From JANJWP01 sp964540725 (GTDB lineage Bacteria; Patescibacteriota; Gracilibacteria; BD1-5; UBA2023), in NCBI GenBank assembly GCA_964540725.1, contig CAZINU010000002.1:1-64000 (forward strand): a DNA stretch of 64,000 nt, in the 5' to 3' direction. Below the pieces are notes generated by a model. That model was given only the letters and a program-made list of their open reading frames with translations. It did no database searches and was not told where the DNA came from. The position numbers were made by a program, and so were the translations under genes. This document shows positions 1 to 8,810 of the stretch, piece after piece; position 1 is the stretch's first letter; each line of letters begins with the position of its first letter.

Positions 1-30
1 AAAAGCCCCGCCATGCGGCGGAGCGTTTTT
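1..30 (-). terminator. terminator of tRNA-Ser(GCU)
   Basis: On the minus strand an eight-pair stem (5-12 with 17-24, one G-U pair) with a four-base loop is followed by a run of T (plus-strand A at 1-4). It lies just downstream of the tRNA-Ser 3' end. Plus-strand T at 26-30 could let it work both ways. Confidence 0.6.
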
Positions 31-39
31 AAATGCGAC

Positions 40-133
40 TGGCGGTGAGTGGGGGGTTCGAACCCCCGCGGCACCTAGACGGCACCCTACAGGGTTAGCA
101 AACCCGCCTCTTCAGCCACTTGAGTAACTCACC
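40..133 (-). tRNA. tRNA-Ser(GCU)
   Basis: The acceptor stem GGTGAGT (127-133) pairs with ACTCACC (44-50), CCA is encoded at 40-42, the anticodon is GCT, and a long variable arm is present as expected of a serine tRNA. It decodes AGC and AGU. Confidence 0.93.
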
Positions 134-165
134 AAAGACGGTTCCGAAATTCGGAAAGCCGCGGT

Positions 166-193
166 ATCCTAACAAAAAACTTCTCCCGCGCAA
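166..193 (-). promoter_or_regulatory. candidate promoter of tRNA-Ser(GCU)
   Basis: On the minus strand TTGCGC is followed after 16 bases by TAGGAT, about 30 bases upstream of the tRNA 5' end. This is inferred from sequence match only. Confidence 0.4.
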
Positions 194-292
194 GTCGGCG
201 TGGAAAGTCGCGCGGGCGCCGGGGCGTTTTTCCGGATTGCCACGAGGCTTCCGAAGCCGTCCGATTCCGGCATGACGGCGCCGACGCAAGGG

Positions 293-1096
293 CTACCGCG
301 CCTCCGAACGGAGCGTTCCGTCCGACCGCTCGTACTTTTCATCCAGAAAGACCGTTTCGAGACCGAATTCGTTCGCGAGTTTTTCGGCAAGCAACCGAAC
401 GCCTACGGTTTCGGTTTCGTAGTGCCCTCAAAACAGCACGCTCTGTCGGAGTTCCTTCGCGAGCGCGTGTTGAAAATGGACGCCCTCGCCGGTTATGAAC
501 ACGTCGTACCCCTTCTTCTTCGCTTCCGCGACGGCTTCGCCCCCGCCCCCGCTGACGACGGCGACGCTCCGAATTTCCGAAAGCCCCCCGAAGTCGTAAA
601 AGTCGAAAACGAATCCCATGGAATCCGAAAACGCCCGGAACTCGGAAATCGAAACCGGCCGATCAAATTTCGCGCCGAACCCGATTTCCTGTCCGTGATA
701 TTGGCCGAACGAAAGGACTTCCGCGCCCCGGATACCGAAGAACCGCACGAACGCGCTCACGATGCCCGCGTTGTTCCCCACGACCGGGTGGGCGTCGAGC
801 GGAAGGTGCAGACCGTAGAGGGCGATGCCGTTTTTTACGAGCTTCGAAACCCGTTCGTAGAGAATGCCCGTAATCGTGGATTCGTACCCCCAGAAAAGTC
901 CGTGGTGGACGACGAGCGCGTCGACCCCGGCGTCGACGGCCTTCGAAATGAGGTACGACGTGGCGTCGACCGCGAAGCCGACCTTGCGGATTTCCTCGTC
1001 GCCGGAACCGACCTGGAGGCCGTTTTTGCTGGAGTCGGTGAATTTCTTTACCTCGAGGTACGATTCGAAGTACTCGCCAAGTTCTCGGGCGTTCAT
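293..1096 (-). CDS. NIF3/DUF34 family metal-binding protein
   Basis: A 267-residue NIF3-like protein. The family binds a di-metal centre and its cellular role is unsettled; it is often labelled GTP cyclohydrolase I type 2. Visible metal-site motifs are VVHHG at residues 62-66 and, near the C-terminus, the HYETE motif. The TGA at 428-430 (residue 223) falls immediately before that motif, where the family has glycine. Without read-through the last 45 residues, which carry the second metal motif, would be lost. The ATG at 1094-1096 gives the family N-terminus; there is no Shine-Dalgarno sequence before it. It is read in the same direction as the MazG-like gene, 116 bases downstream of it. Confidence 0.88.
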
Positions 1097-1212
1097 GGAT
1101 TCGGAGTGGGAATTACCGGAACCGAGCGTACCGAAATTTCCGCGGAACGCAACCGTTCGCCGCTCCGTACGCATTTCTCGGAAGCGCCTCGGGACGGAAG
1201 GAGCGGCACTTC

Positions 1213-1545
1213 CTAATCGTCGGCACGAACGAGAAAGATCCGTCCTTCGAACGCCCCGCGGTCACGACGGCGTTTTTCTTTGACGCGCCGGACGTCTTCC
1301 GTGGAGATCCCGTGGGCCGCGCAGAGGGCTTCGAGCGTTTCGAGCACGTCGGCGGCTTCTTTGGCGATTTCGGCGGAGTTGCCGGAACGGCCCGCCTCGG
1401 AAAGTTCTCCGGCCTCTTCGAGGATCTTCACGGCCAGCGCGGCACGGTACTCCGCGTCATCCAAAACGCGGGTCTCCGTCCCCTTTCCTTCCGCGGCGAT
1501 AATTTCCGGAATCCGGTCGCGGACGAGCTTGTTATAAATGGGCAT
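1213..1545 (-). CDS. MazG-like nucleotide pyrophosphohydrolase
   Basis: A 110-residue all-alpha protein. The start MPIYNKLVRDRIPE is typical of the phosphoribosyl-ATP pyrophosphohydrolase-like branch of the MazG superfamily. Acidic residues LEEAGEL (41-47) and KEAADVLE (62-69) form the EEx..ExxD Mg2+-binding pattern. The expected role is house-cleaning of non-canonical NTPs; the substrate cannot be read from sequence. The long open frame upstream of this ATG is a shadow of the tRNA-Ser region and is not coding. Confidence 0.85.
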   Translation of the reverse strand: MPIYNKLVRDRIPEIIAAEGKGTETRVLDDAEYRAALAVKILEEAGELSEAGRSGNSAEIAKEAADVLETLEALCAAHGISTEDVRRVKEKRRRDRGAFEGRIFLVRADD

Positions 1546-1668
1546 GCGGGCGGAACGTTGCAAGCTTTCACATGCCGGAATCATATGCGAAAACGCCAAG
1601 AATCCAAATTGCCGAATTCCGGCCGCGTTGACTCCCCGAAGCATTCGGATATCATCGGCCGCGCTCAC

Positions 1669-1756
1669 GGAGAGATGGCAGAGCGGTCGATTGCAACGGT
1701 CTTGAAAACCGTCGTGCCGAAAGGCGCCCAGGGTTCGAATCCCTGTCTCTCCGCCA
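1669..1756 (+). tRNA. tRNA-Ser(UGA)
   Basis: Acceptor GGAGAGA (1669-1675) pairs with TCTCTCC (1746-1752), the anticodon is TGA, the variable arm is long and CCA is encoded. It decodes UCA; it is not the tRNA that reads UGA. Its 3' end is repeated twice downstream. Confidence 0.95.
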
Positions 1757-1776
1757 TATTCGAGCTTTTCACAATA

Positions 1777-1946
1777 CGGGCGGAGACGGGATTCGAAGCC
1801 GCGGCGACCCTTCCGATCCGCGACAGCGGGCGGAAGGTTGCGAATGCCTCGAATGGCATTCGCCGTCGCAAGGAGTTTTCCGAGGCGAGCGTCCGCGGAA
1901 CGCGGCGCGACACCCTCGGAAAACGAATCCCTGTCTCTCCGCCATA
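1777..1946 (+). repeat. tRNA-linked palindromic repeat Ser-A
   Basis: The unit opens with an inverted, slightly shortened copy of the 3' end of the adjacent tRNA-Ser (1777-1797) and closes with a direct copy of it (1922-1946). The interior holds a strong hairpin (GCGAATGCC and its complement, around 1839-1862) and a 28-base core (1868-1895). That core recurs with two mismatches beside tRNA-Tyr at 51519-51546. It contains no gene. It could be a small non-autonomous element with tRNA-derived ends, or a relic of site-specific integration. Confidence 0.7.
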
Positions 1947-1965
1947 ACGTGACCTTTTTACGAAA

Positions 1966-2102
1966 CGGGCAGAGACGGGATTCGAATGGAGGGCGTCCGC
2001 CGTGAGGCGGATAGGAAGCCACTGACGTGGCTTCCGGCCCGAGCCGTCTCCGGCAGGGCGCGACAGCGCCCGAGAGGAACGAATCCCTGTCTCTCCGCCA
2101 TA
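1966..2102 (+). repeat. tRNA-linked palindromic repeat Ser-B
   Basis: This is a second unit directly after Ser-A. It has an inverted copy of the tRNA-Ser 3' end at 1966-1986 and a direct copy at 2079-2102. The interior differs from Ser-A but is again hairpin-rich (GGAAGCCAC with its complement near 2009-2030) and keeps the GGCGCGACA block near the right end. The Nudix gene starts 13 bases further on. Confidence 0.7.
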
Positions 2103-2115
2103 ATTACCACGACCC

Positions 2116-2604
2116 ATGAATCGGAAAAAAACCGTCTTGTGCGAGGATATCGAACGACGAACCCACGAAGTTTCGACAGACCGGCTCTTTTTCCGGCCCT
2201 CCGTATACGGCGTCATCATCGAAGACGGAAAGGTTCTCCTCTCCCGCCAATGGGACGGCTACGATTTTCCCGGCGGCGGAATGGATTTGGGCGAAACGAT
2301 CGAGGAGGCCCTCGTTCGCGAAGTCCGGGAAGAAACCGGTCTCGACGTTCGGGTTGGGGAAATTCTCGCGTGCGAAAACTCCTTCTTCAAAATGCCCTTC
2401 GCCGAAAAATACGCCCACTGCATCCTTATGTACTACCGTTGTGAGGTGGTCGGTGGCGAACTTGGAACCCGGTTTTTCAGCGAAGACGAAAAGAAGTACG
2501 CCGATATGCCCGAATGGGTCAGTTTGGAGTCGGCCGATACGCTCCGGTTCTACAACTCGATCGATTCCCGATCCCTCTTGAAGAGGGCGGCACGGGCATC
2601 CTAA
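2116..2604 (+). CDS. Nudix hydrolase
   Basis: A 162-residue Nudix-fold hydrolase of a nucleoside-diphosphate-linked substrate. The Nudix box lies at about residues 53-75: GGGMDLGE, then REVREETG with the catalytic glutamates. The substrate is not predictable. The ATG at 2116 follows the tRNA-linked repeat closely and has no Shine-Dalgarno sequence. The next gene starts 11 bases after the stop, so the two are probably cotranscribed. Confidence 0.9.
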   Translation: MNRKKTVLCEDIERRTHEVSTDRLFFRPSVYGVIIEDGKVLLSRQWDGYDFPGGGMDLGETIEEALVREVREETGLDVRVGEILACENSFFKMPFAEKYAHCILMYYRCEVVGGELGTRFFSEDEKKYADMPEWVSLESADTLRFYNSIDSRSLLKRAARAS

Positions 2605-2615
2605 CGAATCATCCC

Positions 2616-4097
2616 TTGAAAATCCGCTCCGTCCTCCCCGTTCTTCTCCCCGTCCTCCTCGCCTCCTGTTCCGCCCCTGCGTGGACGGGCATTTCCGGTT
2701 TTTTCGGAACGGGAACCGGAACCGGTTCCGACGGTTCGCCCGCGCTCGCCGCCTCCGGTTCGGAAACCGCGACCGGTACCGGTTTCGCCGAGCGGCAAAC
2801 GAGAGAGGAAAAAGTTGCCGAAGCCAAACGTCGGCAGAACCTCCGTTCCATTATTCGGAAGGGGGATTATTACTCCATCAAAAACGACAAGGAGGCCGCC
2901 CTCCGATACTACGAAACGGCCCTCGCGCGCCTCGGGGGAAAAGACCGGGTCGTCGAACAGAAGATCGCCGACGTCCACTACGAATTGAAAAATTTCTCCG
3001 GCGCGTACGACTTCTACCGCCGCCTCCCTCTGAAGGAAATCGACGCGGTAACGAGGGAGCGGTTCTTCTTTTCGTTCGATTTCAACGAGTCCCTCCAAAA
3101 CCGCCAACAAGAACTCCAGGACATGCCGTTCGAACAGGGCGAAAAAGACTACCATTCGCACGTCGGAACCTGTTACTCCGGCATCCACAACTGCGTCGTC
3201 CGCCTCCTCGAATACGCGGGAGAGGAGCCTCGAATGAAGGAACTCGTATCGGTACTGAAGGAGTATTCCGGCGTCAGTTCGGACTACCAATACCGGAACG
3301 CCCTCCTCGCAGGCACGTTCTTCAAGCAGAAGCAGTACCTCGCGGCCGCCAAAATCTCGGAGGAAATCGTCGCGAGCCGTCCGGACTACCGCGCCGCCCT
3401 CAAAATGGCGGGGTTTTCGCGCTTGGAGCTCGGACACTACGACCGGGCGAACGACTACCTCAAACGGTACTTCTCGCACGATCCGAAGGACGTGCAGACC
3501 GCGTACGCGCTCGGCATCGTCAACTACTACCTCGAAGATTACGCCACGTCCAACCTGTATTTCAATAACGCCGTCATGAACGGGTACCGGCCGAAAACCG
3601 AGCTCGAGCGGCGCCTCGTCTACAACTATTACCTGTTGGGGGACCGGAAAGGAACGTTCAAGATTTTCCGATACCTTCTCGACGAGGCCGACGTCACCCG
3701 CGAAGACTTCGAAATCGCGGTTTTCACGGCGATCGAGGAGCGCGAATACGGCAAAGGGTTCCTCTGGGCGGAAAAGGGCGTCGCCAAATTCCCGGACGAC
3801 GACCGGCTCGTTGCCATGCGCGGCTGGATTTCGGAAATTCGGGGCGACGAGGATTTGGCCGTCAAGGACTATGCCAAAGCGCTCGATATGAATCGGCGGA
3901 ATTCCATCGCCCTCCTTCGGCTCGGAAAATTGTATCTCGCGAAAAAGGAATATACTCTCGCGGAGAACTACCTCGGTGCGGCCGAAGAAACCGACCCCTC
4001 CGGAACGTTCGGCGAAGAAGCGAAGGACGCCCTCGCCGCGCTCCCGGGACTGAAAGCGGCCGATGCCGGCAGCGGAACTTCGCTCCCGACCCCCTAA
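2616..4097 (+). CDS. TPR-repeat lipoprotein
   Basis: A 493-residue secreted lipoprotein. The N-terminus is a signal peptide ending in the lipobox LLASC, so Cys would be lipidated; Lgt is encoded at 8811. The body is alpha-helical with tetratricopeptide repeats, clearest at about residues 255-325 (GHYDRANDYL, DYATSNLYF) and 420-480 (KEYTLAENYL). A Ser/Gly/Thr-rich linker follows the lipid anchor. The start is inferred to be the TTG at 2616, because it directly precedes the signal peptide; the only upstream ATG would add a Nudix-overlapping extension. Such proteins usually scaffold envelope complexes; the partner is unknown. Confidence 0.8.
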   Translation: MKIRSVLPVLLPVLLASCSAPAWTGISGFFGTGTGTGSDGSPALAASGSETATGTGFAERQTREEKVAEAKRRQNLRSIIRKGDYYSIKNDKEAALRYYETALARLGGKDRVVEQKIADVHYELKNFSGAYDFYRRLPLKEIDAVTRERFFFSFDFNESLQNRQQELQDMPFEQGEKDYHSHVGTCYSGIHNCVVRLLEYAGEEPRMKELVSVLKEYSGVSSDYQYRNALLAGTFFKQKQYLAAAKISEEIVASRPDYRAALKMAGFSRLELGHYDRANDYLKRYFSHDPKDVQTAYALGIVNYYLEDYATSNLYFNNAVMNGYRPKTELERRLVYNYYLLGDRKGTFKIFRYLLDEADVTREDFEIAVFTAIEEREYGKGFLWAEKGVAKFPDDDRLVAMRGWISEIRGDEDLAVKDYAKALDMNRRNSIALLRLGKLYLAKKEYTLAENYLGAAEETDPSGTFGEEAKDALAALPGLKAADAGSGTSLPTP

Positions 4098-4110
4098 CGC
4101 CCCGCATTCC

Positions 4111-4710
4111 ATGTCCGAAACGAGAAAGGACGACGCTCCGAATCCGGAAAAACGCCCGAAGACCCCGACGCCCGAGTCCGAAGCGGCCGCCGGGGTCTTG
4201 AAAGAGCGCGAACAGAAGGATTTGGAAACCCGCATCGTTTCGACCATGCGGTCGCTCGGCTCCAAATTGACGCGAAAAGAAATCCTCACCCTCGCCGAGA
4301 AAATCGAAGTTTCCAAGGGGTTGGACGATCTGAAACGCCGTCTCGAATCGGACGCGTCGATTTCGAAAGAAATTCCGGGCGAGGTCCTGGAAGCTTTTGC
4401 CGCCCTTATCCGGGAAGCCCGGGAACTTGCCGGTTCGGGCCTGGAAGAACTGCGGATCGAAGTGGCCAAAACGAATCCGACCCGCGAATACGAAATCGAC
4501 CGTTCGGCCTATTTCTCGCACCGGTTCCCTTGGGTGAAGCGTTTCGAGGAAAGCGAACTTGGCGAAAACGTCGTCATCGACGTCGCCGGATTCCTGACGG
4601 GAGCCCTCGACAGCGCGGTGAGCGCGGCGAAGCTCCTCCTCCTCCTCGTTCGGGATTTTTTCCTGCTCCCCGCGGATGCGTACCGGGAATACGCGTCGAA
4701 ACGGCGGTAG
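4111..4710 (+). CDS. hypothetical protein with C-terminal hydrophobic segment
   Basis: A 199-residue protein of no family I recognise. Residues 1-35 are charged and Pro-rich, residues 40-150 are charged helical sequence, and a hydrophobic stretch near 165-185 (AKLLLLLVRDFFLLP) could touch the membrane. It starts 13 bases after the TPR lipoprotein and ends 7 bases before the convergent methyltransferase gene. Confidence 0.7.
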   Translation: MSETRKDDAPNPEKRPKTPTPESEAAAGVLKEREQKDLETRIVSTMRSLGSKLTRKEILTLAEKIEVSKGLDDLKRRLESDASISKEIPGEVLEAFAALIREARELAGSGLEELRIEVAKTNPTREYEIDRSAYFSHRFPWVKRFEESELGENVVIDVAGFLTGALDSAVSAAKLLLLLVRDFFLLPADAYREYASKRR

Positions 4711-4717
4711 CGGGCCG

Positions 4718-5365
4718 CTATCCCGGTTTTCGAAAAACCGCGAGCACGTTCCGGGAATTCGTTTCGGAGAAAACCGTTTCGAATCCGGCGGCCGACGCCT
4801 CGCGCACGACCATGCCTTCGTCCAACGCCGCGTACGTCCGAACGGAAGACCCGATCTTAATGCCGAACGACCCGTCCGGCCGTCGACGATCGCCATACTT
4901 GGACACGTTCGACTCCGAAAGGAGGTTCCAGCAGGTCAGCGCGAAGGTTCCGTCCGGAACGAGGACCCGGAAAGCTTCCGCGAAAGCGCGGGAACGGTCT
5001 TCCGGCGAAAGCAGGTGGTGGAGGCTCGCTATGGCGAAAACGGCATGGAACGCGCCGCTCCGGAACGTTGCCAGGTCGCGCATGTCGGCCCACTGGAAAT
5101 CGAAGTCCGGGAAGGTCTTCCGAGCTTGTCGGAGCATACCTTCGGACACGTCCGTCCCCACGTACGAAAATCCCCCGGGGAAGGCTTCGGAGAGTGCCGG
5201 TACGAGCCTGCCGGACCCGCATCCGACGTCCAAGACGGCGGGACGGACCCCTTGCGGGACCATCTCGGAACACGTCCGGACGGCCGTCCGTATTTCCAAC
5301 CACTCCATCGTTTTTCGGGAGCGGGCGAAGGTTTCCGCGAAGGCGTCGTATTCGGGAGCGTTCAC
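4718..5365 (-). CDS. SAM-dependent methyltransferase
   Basis: A 215-residue class I methyltransferase. Motif I is LDVGCGSGRL (near residue 45) and the acidic post-I and motif IV region is around WADMRDL. The acceptor substrate is unknown. A GTG start at 5365 is chosen because it is the only start between the era stop (5379) and the conserved fold. It is the last gene of the minus-strand run SOR, ferredoxin, era, methyltransferase. Confidence 0.82.
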   Translation of the reverse strand: MNAPEYDAFAETFARSRKTMEWLEIRTAVRTCSEMVPQGVRPAVLDVGCGSGRLVPALSEAFPGGFSYVGTDVSEGMLRQARKTFPDFDFQWADMRDLATFRSGAFHAVFAIASLHHLLSPEDRSRAFAEAFRVLVPDGTFALTCWNLLSESNVSKYGDRRRPDGSFGIKIGSSVRTYAALDEGMVVREASAAGFETVFSETNSRNVLAVFRKPG

Positions 5366-5378
5366 GTTCGTGCCGGAG

Positions 5379-6269
5379 TTAGCGGAATAATCGTTCGACG
5401 GTTTTCCGGTTCTTCTTCCAATGGGGCTCCACTTTGACCCGAAGGGCCAAAAATACCTTCCGGTCGAACACCGATTCGAGGTCGAGGCGGGCAAGCGTGG
5501 CGATTTCCCGAATTTTTTCAGCCCCTTTTCCGATCGCGATGCGCTTCTGCGAATCGCGGGAAACGACCAGATAGGCCAATATCTTGAGCATGGGCAACGC
5601 GGCGTCCGCCAAAACGGGACGACCGGGGCGCTCGAGCGGCTCGGCCTCGTCGATTTCCTCGACCCGGACGTAGAGGTCGTGGGGAATTTCTTCCTGAAGG
5701 AGCTGGAACGCCTTTTCGCGGATAATTTCGGAAATCCGGGTTTCGGTATCCTGGTCGGTATAGTAGTCTTCGTCGTAGAACGGTTCGCCTTCCGGTAGAA
5801 ACGGCAGCAGGGCGTGGACGGCTTCGACGAGCCCCTTCCGTTCGAAACTGGAGAGGGTGCGGACGTTTCCGGCCGTGACGCCCGGGAGCGCCGCATCCCA
5901 TTTCGAAAACACTCGGACGACCGGTTTTCCCGAGGCGCCCACGAGGGCGTCGATCTTCGCCTCTTCGGCCCCGAAGGGCCTCGAAGCGTCGACGAACCGC
6001 AAAACGGCGTCCGCGTCGGCAATCGAACGTTCGGCGACCGAATTGATCCGGACATTGAAATCGTCGGACGATTCGTGAATGCCCGGAGTATCGAAGAACA
6101 CGATTTGGCACGTATCGTCGTTGTATATTCAGCGAATCGACTTCCGAGTCGTCTGCGGGGCGTTCGAAACGATGCCGACCTTCTCGCCGATGAGCGCGTT
6201 CAGAAAGCTCGATTTTCCGGCGTTGGGGCGTCCGACGAGGGCGACGTACCCGACCTTTTTCTTCGGCAT
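5379..6269 (-). CDS. era: GTPase Era
   Basis: A 296-residue ribosome-assembly GTPase that binds 16S rRNA. G1 is GRPNAGKS (residues 10-17), G3 is DTPG, and the G4 position reads SKWD instead of the usual NKxD. The C-terminal KH domain carries RDSQKRIAIGKGAEKI. The TGA at 6129-6131 (residue 47) sits in TTRKSIR-G-IYNDD, where Era proteins have glycine, so the N-terminal G domain is joined to the rest only under table 25. The start is ATG at 6267-6269, 12 bases after the ferredoxin stop. Confidence 0.93.
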
Positions 6270-6281
6270 GGTTTTCGGTGG

Positions 6282-6575
6282 TTACGACGCGGAACCGGCG
6301 TCTTCGGGGCGTTCGGGTTTTTTCGTTTTGCCCGAAGCTTCGGAGAGTTTCCGAAGGAACACTTCGCTCGCTTTCACGGGATTCCCCTTGGTGAACAGCT
6401 CTTTTTCGAAAAAGAAATTCGGCCCCTCCGAGCACCGTCCGACGCAGGGGCACGTCTCGATGGCAATCGTGTCGTTTTTGTCGAATTTCGCCTTGTCGGC
6501 CCGCAATCGGGCGGCGATATATTCGGAAAACCGGGTTTTGCAGGACTTTCCGGTACAGACTCGTATGGTCGGCAT
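6282..6575 (-). CDS. thioredoxin-like [2Fe-2S] ferredoxin
   Basis: A 97-residue protein of the NuoE-like, thioredoxin-fold 2Fe-2S family. The ligand pattern is visible: CTGKSC (Cys7, Cys12) and CVGRC (Cys44, Cys48). The C-terminal 20 residues are charged and probably disordered. It is likely a small soluble electron carrier. It follows the rubredoxin-superoxide reductase gene by 20 bases, so it may deliver electrons in the same oxygen-defence route; that link is inference. Confidence 0.87.
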   Translation of the reverse strand: MPTIRVCTGKSCKTRFSEYIAARLRADKAKFDKNDTIAIETCPCVGRCSEGPNFFFEKELFTKGNPVKASEVFLRKLSEASGKTKKPERPEDAGSAS

Positions 6576-6595
6576 AGGCGTTTCGGGTAGGGGAA

Positions 6596-7090
6596 CTAAT
6601 CTTCGGCGTCCGCGGATCCGTCGAACGGGAGACCGCTCCAGACGCCGTGCGAAGTACAGGAGGCGACGACCCTTCCGACGTCGCCTTCTTCCACGTCCGG
6701 AAAGACGGTGGGGGCGGTTCCCGGTCGGAACCTCCAATCGAAGGCTTCCCCGTCGGAATCGAGGAGGGCGATCCATTCGACGAAGTGGGATCATTCGTCG
6801 GGATGGGGGCAATCGTCGGTTCCGACGCGGACTTCCAGTCATTCGGGGAGGAATCGGTAGTACGGGATGTGCGAACGCTCCGCGTCGGAAGGATCGTCGG
6901 GGTCGGTGGCTTCGAGAATTTCGAAAGGAATGCCGAAAAACGCGTCTTCGGCCGCGCCGCATCCGGGACACCGGAAATCTTCGGGAAGGCTCGAGAACGG
7001 AGTTCCCGGGGGAATTCCGAGTTCGTCCTCCCCGAAAGCGGGCCGGTACGCGTACGAGCACTCGGTACAAGCGAAATTCGACAATTCCAT
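6596..7090 (-). CDS. rubredoxin-superoxide reductase fusion
   Basis: A 164-residue two-domain protein. The N-terminal rubredoxin domain has CTEC (8-11) and CPGCG (about 41-45) as Fe(Cys)4 ligands. The C-terminal domain matches superoxide reductase: HIPY, HPDEGSH, FVEWI and CTSHGVW supply four His and one Cys for the Fe(His)4Cys site. The lysine usual before the first His ligand is replaced by Ser (ERSH). Superoxide reductases turn superoxide into peroxide using electrons from rubredoxin; here both are in one chain. Two TGA codons (6839-6841, 6791-6793) lie in the second domain, so standard-code annotation would show only a rubredoxin. A promoter 6 bases upstream implies a leaderless mRNA. Confidence 0.88.
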
Positions 7091-7096
7091 GCCACC

Positions 7097-7124
7097 GGTA
7101 TACGGAATTCCGGAAAAAACTCAA
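7097..7124 (-). promoter_or_regulatory. leaderless promoter of the SOR operon
   Basis: On the minus strand TTGAGT, 16 bases, TATACC, then only 6 bases to the ATG at 7088-7090. Transcription should begin at or next to the start codon. Confidence 0.65.
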
Positions 7125-7166
7125 GGACGCCTTTCGGAAAAGCGGTCTCCCGCCGGGGGAGGTCGC

Positions 7167-7194
7167 TTTGACTTTTCCGCTTTTCGGGTATCAT
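7167..7194 (+). promoter_or_regulatory. candidate promoter of rny
   Basis: TTTGAC at 7167-7172 and TATCAT at 7189-7194 are spaced by 16 bases, about 73 bases before the rny start. Confidence 0.45.
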
Positions 7195-7267
7195 GGCGCG
7201 GCGCCCGAGGGCGCCCGAAAGAACGAAAAGCATCCAATGCCCGAAGGGGCCTAACGAAACCGATCCC

Positions 7268-8800
7268 ATGAACGAAATCATTTTCTCCCTCCTCGCCGGG
7301 GGGGTCGCCTCCGGCGTTTTGACGTACGCGTTCGTCTCGAAAAAGAACGCCGCGTCGGCGGAAGCCGCGAAGGCCGAAGCCGCGAGAATCGTGGCCGAAG
7401 CCGAGCGCCGGTCCGCCCAAATTCGCGAAGAATCGGCCCGTCGGGGCGACGAAGAACGTCAAAAGCTCGACGAGGAACGCCGGGACGTCCGCGACCGCCA
7501 GAAAAAAATCGAGGAAATCGAGGCCCGGATCGCCGAAAAAGACGAGCGGATCGACCGGAAGCTCGAAGAACTCGACCGGCGGCAAACGTCGCTCCGGGAC
7601 CGCGAACAGGAACTTTCGACCATCAAGGACGAGCAGGAGCGCGTGAAAAACGAACTTCGCGCGAAGTTGTCCGAAGTGGCGAAGTTGTCCGAATCGGAGG
7701 CGAAAGAACTTCTCATGAAGCAGGTCGAAGACCGCTACGAGCGGGACATTCTCAGCCTCATGGAGAAGAAGCGGCAGGATCTGAAAATCCGCGAAAAGGA
7801 AATTTCCCAGGAAATCCTCGTCAAATCCATCCAGCAGTACGCCGGCGACGTGACCGCGGAGATGACCCAAACCATGATCAAATTGGAGTCGGACGACGTC
7901 AAAGGCAAGATTATCGGAAAAGAGGGCCGCAACATCATCGCCTTCGAGCGCGCCACGGGCGTTTCCCTCATTATCGACGACACGCCCGATACGGTGTTCA
8001 TTTCGAGCTTCGACCTTTTCCGGCGCTACATCGCGAAAAAGTCGCTCGAAGCCCTCATCGAGGACAAACGCATCCAGCCCGCCCGTATCGAGGAAATCGT
8101 CGAACAGAACCAGCGCGACGCCGAGAAACTCATCTACGACCTGGGAAATAAAACGGTCAACGAAATGGGAATCGTCGGCGTTCCGGACGAAATCGTTCCG
8201 CTGATCGGAAAATTCCGATTCCGCACGAGCTACGGACAAAACATTCTCATGCATTCGAAAGAAGTCGCCTATATCGCGGAAGCGATCGCGAAACAGATCG
8301 GCGCGGATCCGGCCCTGGCCCTCAAGGGCGGACTCCTCCACGACCTCGGAAAGGCCATGGACCACGACATCGAAGGAACGCACCCGGAAATCGGCGGAAA
8401 AATCGCGCGGAAATACGGGCTCGACGAGCGAATCGTCAATATCATCGAGGGTCACCACGACGACGTTCCGGCCATCTGCATCGAAACGAAGATCGTTCAA
8501 ATCGCGGACGCCATCAGCGCCATCCGTCCGGGTGCCCGCCGAATGAACGCGGAAGAGTACGTCAAGCGCATCCAGGAGATGGAAAATCTCGCCATGAGCT
8601 TCTCCGGGGTCTCCAAGGCGTACGCGCTGTCGGCCGGCCGCGAAGTCCGCATCTTTGTCGACGCCGATACCGTTTCCGACCTCGAAGCCGAAAATCTCGC
8701 CGGAGAGATCGCGGCGTCCATCGAGGCGAATCTGTCCTACCCGGGCGAAGTGAAGGTAAACCTCATCCGGGAGAAGCGCGTCGTAGAATACGCCCGATAA
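7268..8800 (+). CDS. rny: ribonuclease Y
   Basis: A 510-residue membrane-anchored endoribonuclease that starts mRNA decay. In order: an N-terminal membrane segment (residues 1-24), a long charged coiled coil (about 30-195), a KH domain with GKIIGKEGRNI (near 215), and an HD domain with HDLGKAMDHD (near 360). The length matches the family. ATG at 7268 immediately precedes the membrane helix and has no Shine-Dalgarno sequence. No UGA codons. It heads a run with lgt (10 bases) and comEC (overlapping). RNase J is also in the window, so this cell has the RNase Y/J type of decay. Confidence 0.95.
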   Translation: MNEIIFSLLAGGVASGVLTYAFVSKKNAASAEAAKAEAARIVAEAERRSAQIREESARRGDEERQKLDEERRDVRDRQKKIEEIEARIAEKDERIDRKLEELDRRQTSLRDREQELSTIKDEQERVKNELRAKLSEVAKLSESEAKELLMKQVEDRYERDILSLMEKKRQDLKIREKEISQEILVKSIQQYAGDVTAEMTQTMIKLESDDVKGKIIGKEGRNIIAFERATGVSLIIDDTPDTVFISSFDLFRRYIAKKSLEALIEDKRIQPARIEEIVEQNQRDAEKLIYDLGNKTVNEMGIVGVPDEIVPLIGKFRFRTSYGQNILMHSKEVAYIAEAIAKQIGADPALALKGGLLHDLGKAMDHDIEGTHPEIGGKIARKYGLDERIVNIIEGHHDDVPAICIETKIVQIADAISAIRPGARRMNAEEYVKRIQEMENLAMSFSGVSKAYALSAGREVRIFVDADTVSDLEAENLAGEIAASIEANLSYPGEVKVNLIREKRVVEYAR

Positions 8801-8810
8801 TCCCGTCCGC

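Noticed and set aside
1731..2102. A CRISPR array near tRNA-Ser
   Set aside because: The repeats are few, unevenly spaced, come in inverted as well as direct form, match the tRNA 3' end, and no cas gene is present.
1213..2219. Long minus-strand frames containing repeated YGGETGIR-type peptides
   Set aside because: These are translations of tRNA-Ser and its repeated 3' ends; only the last 110 residues (1213-1545) are a real gene.
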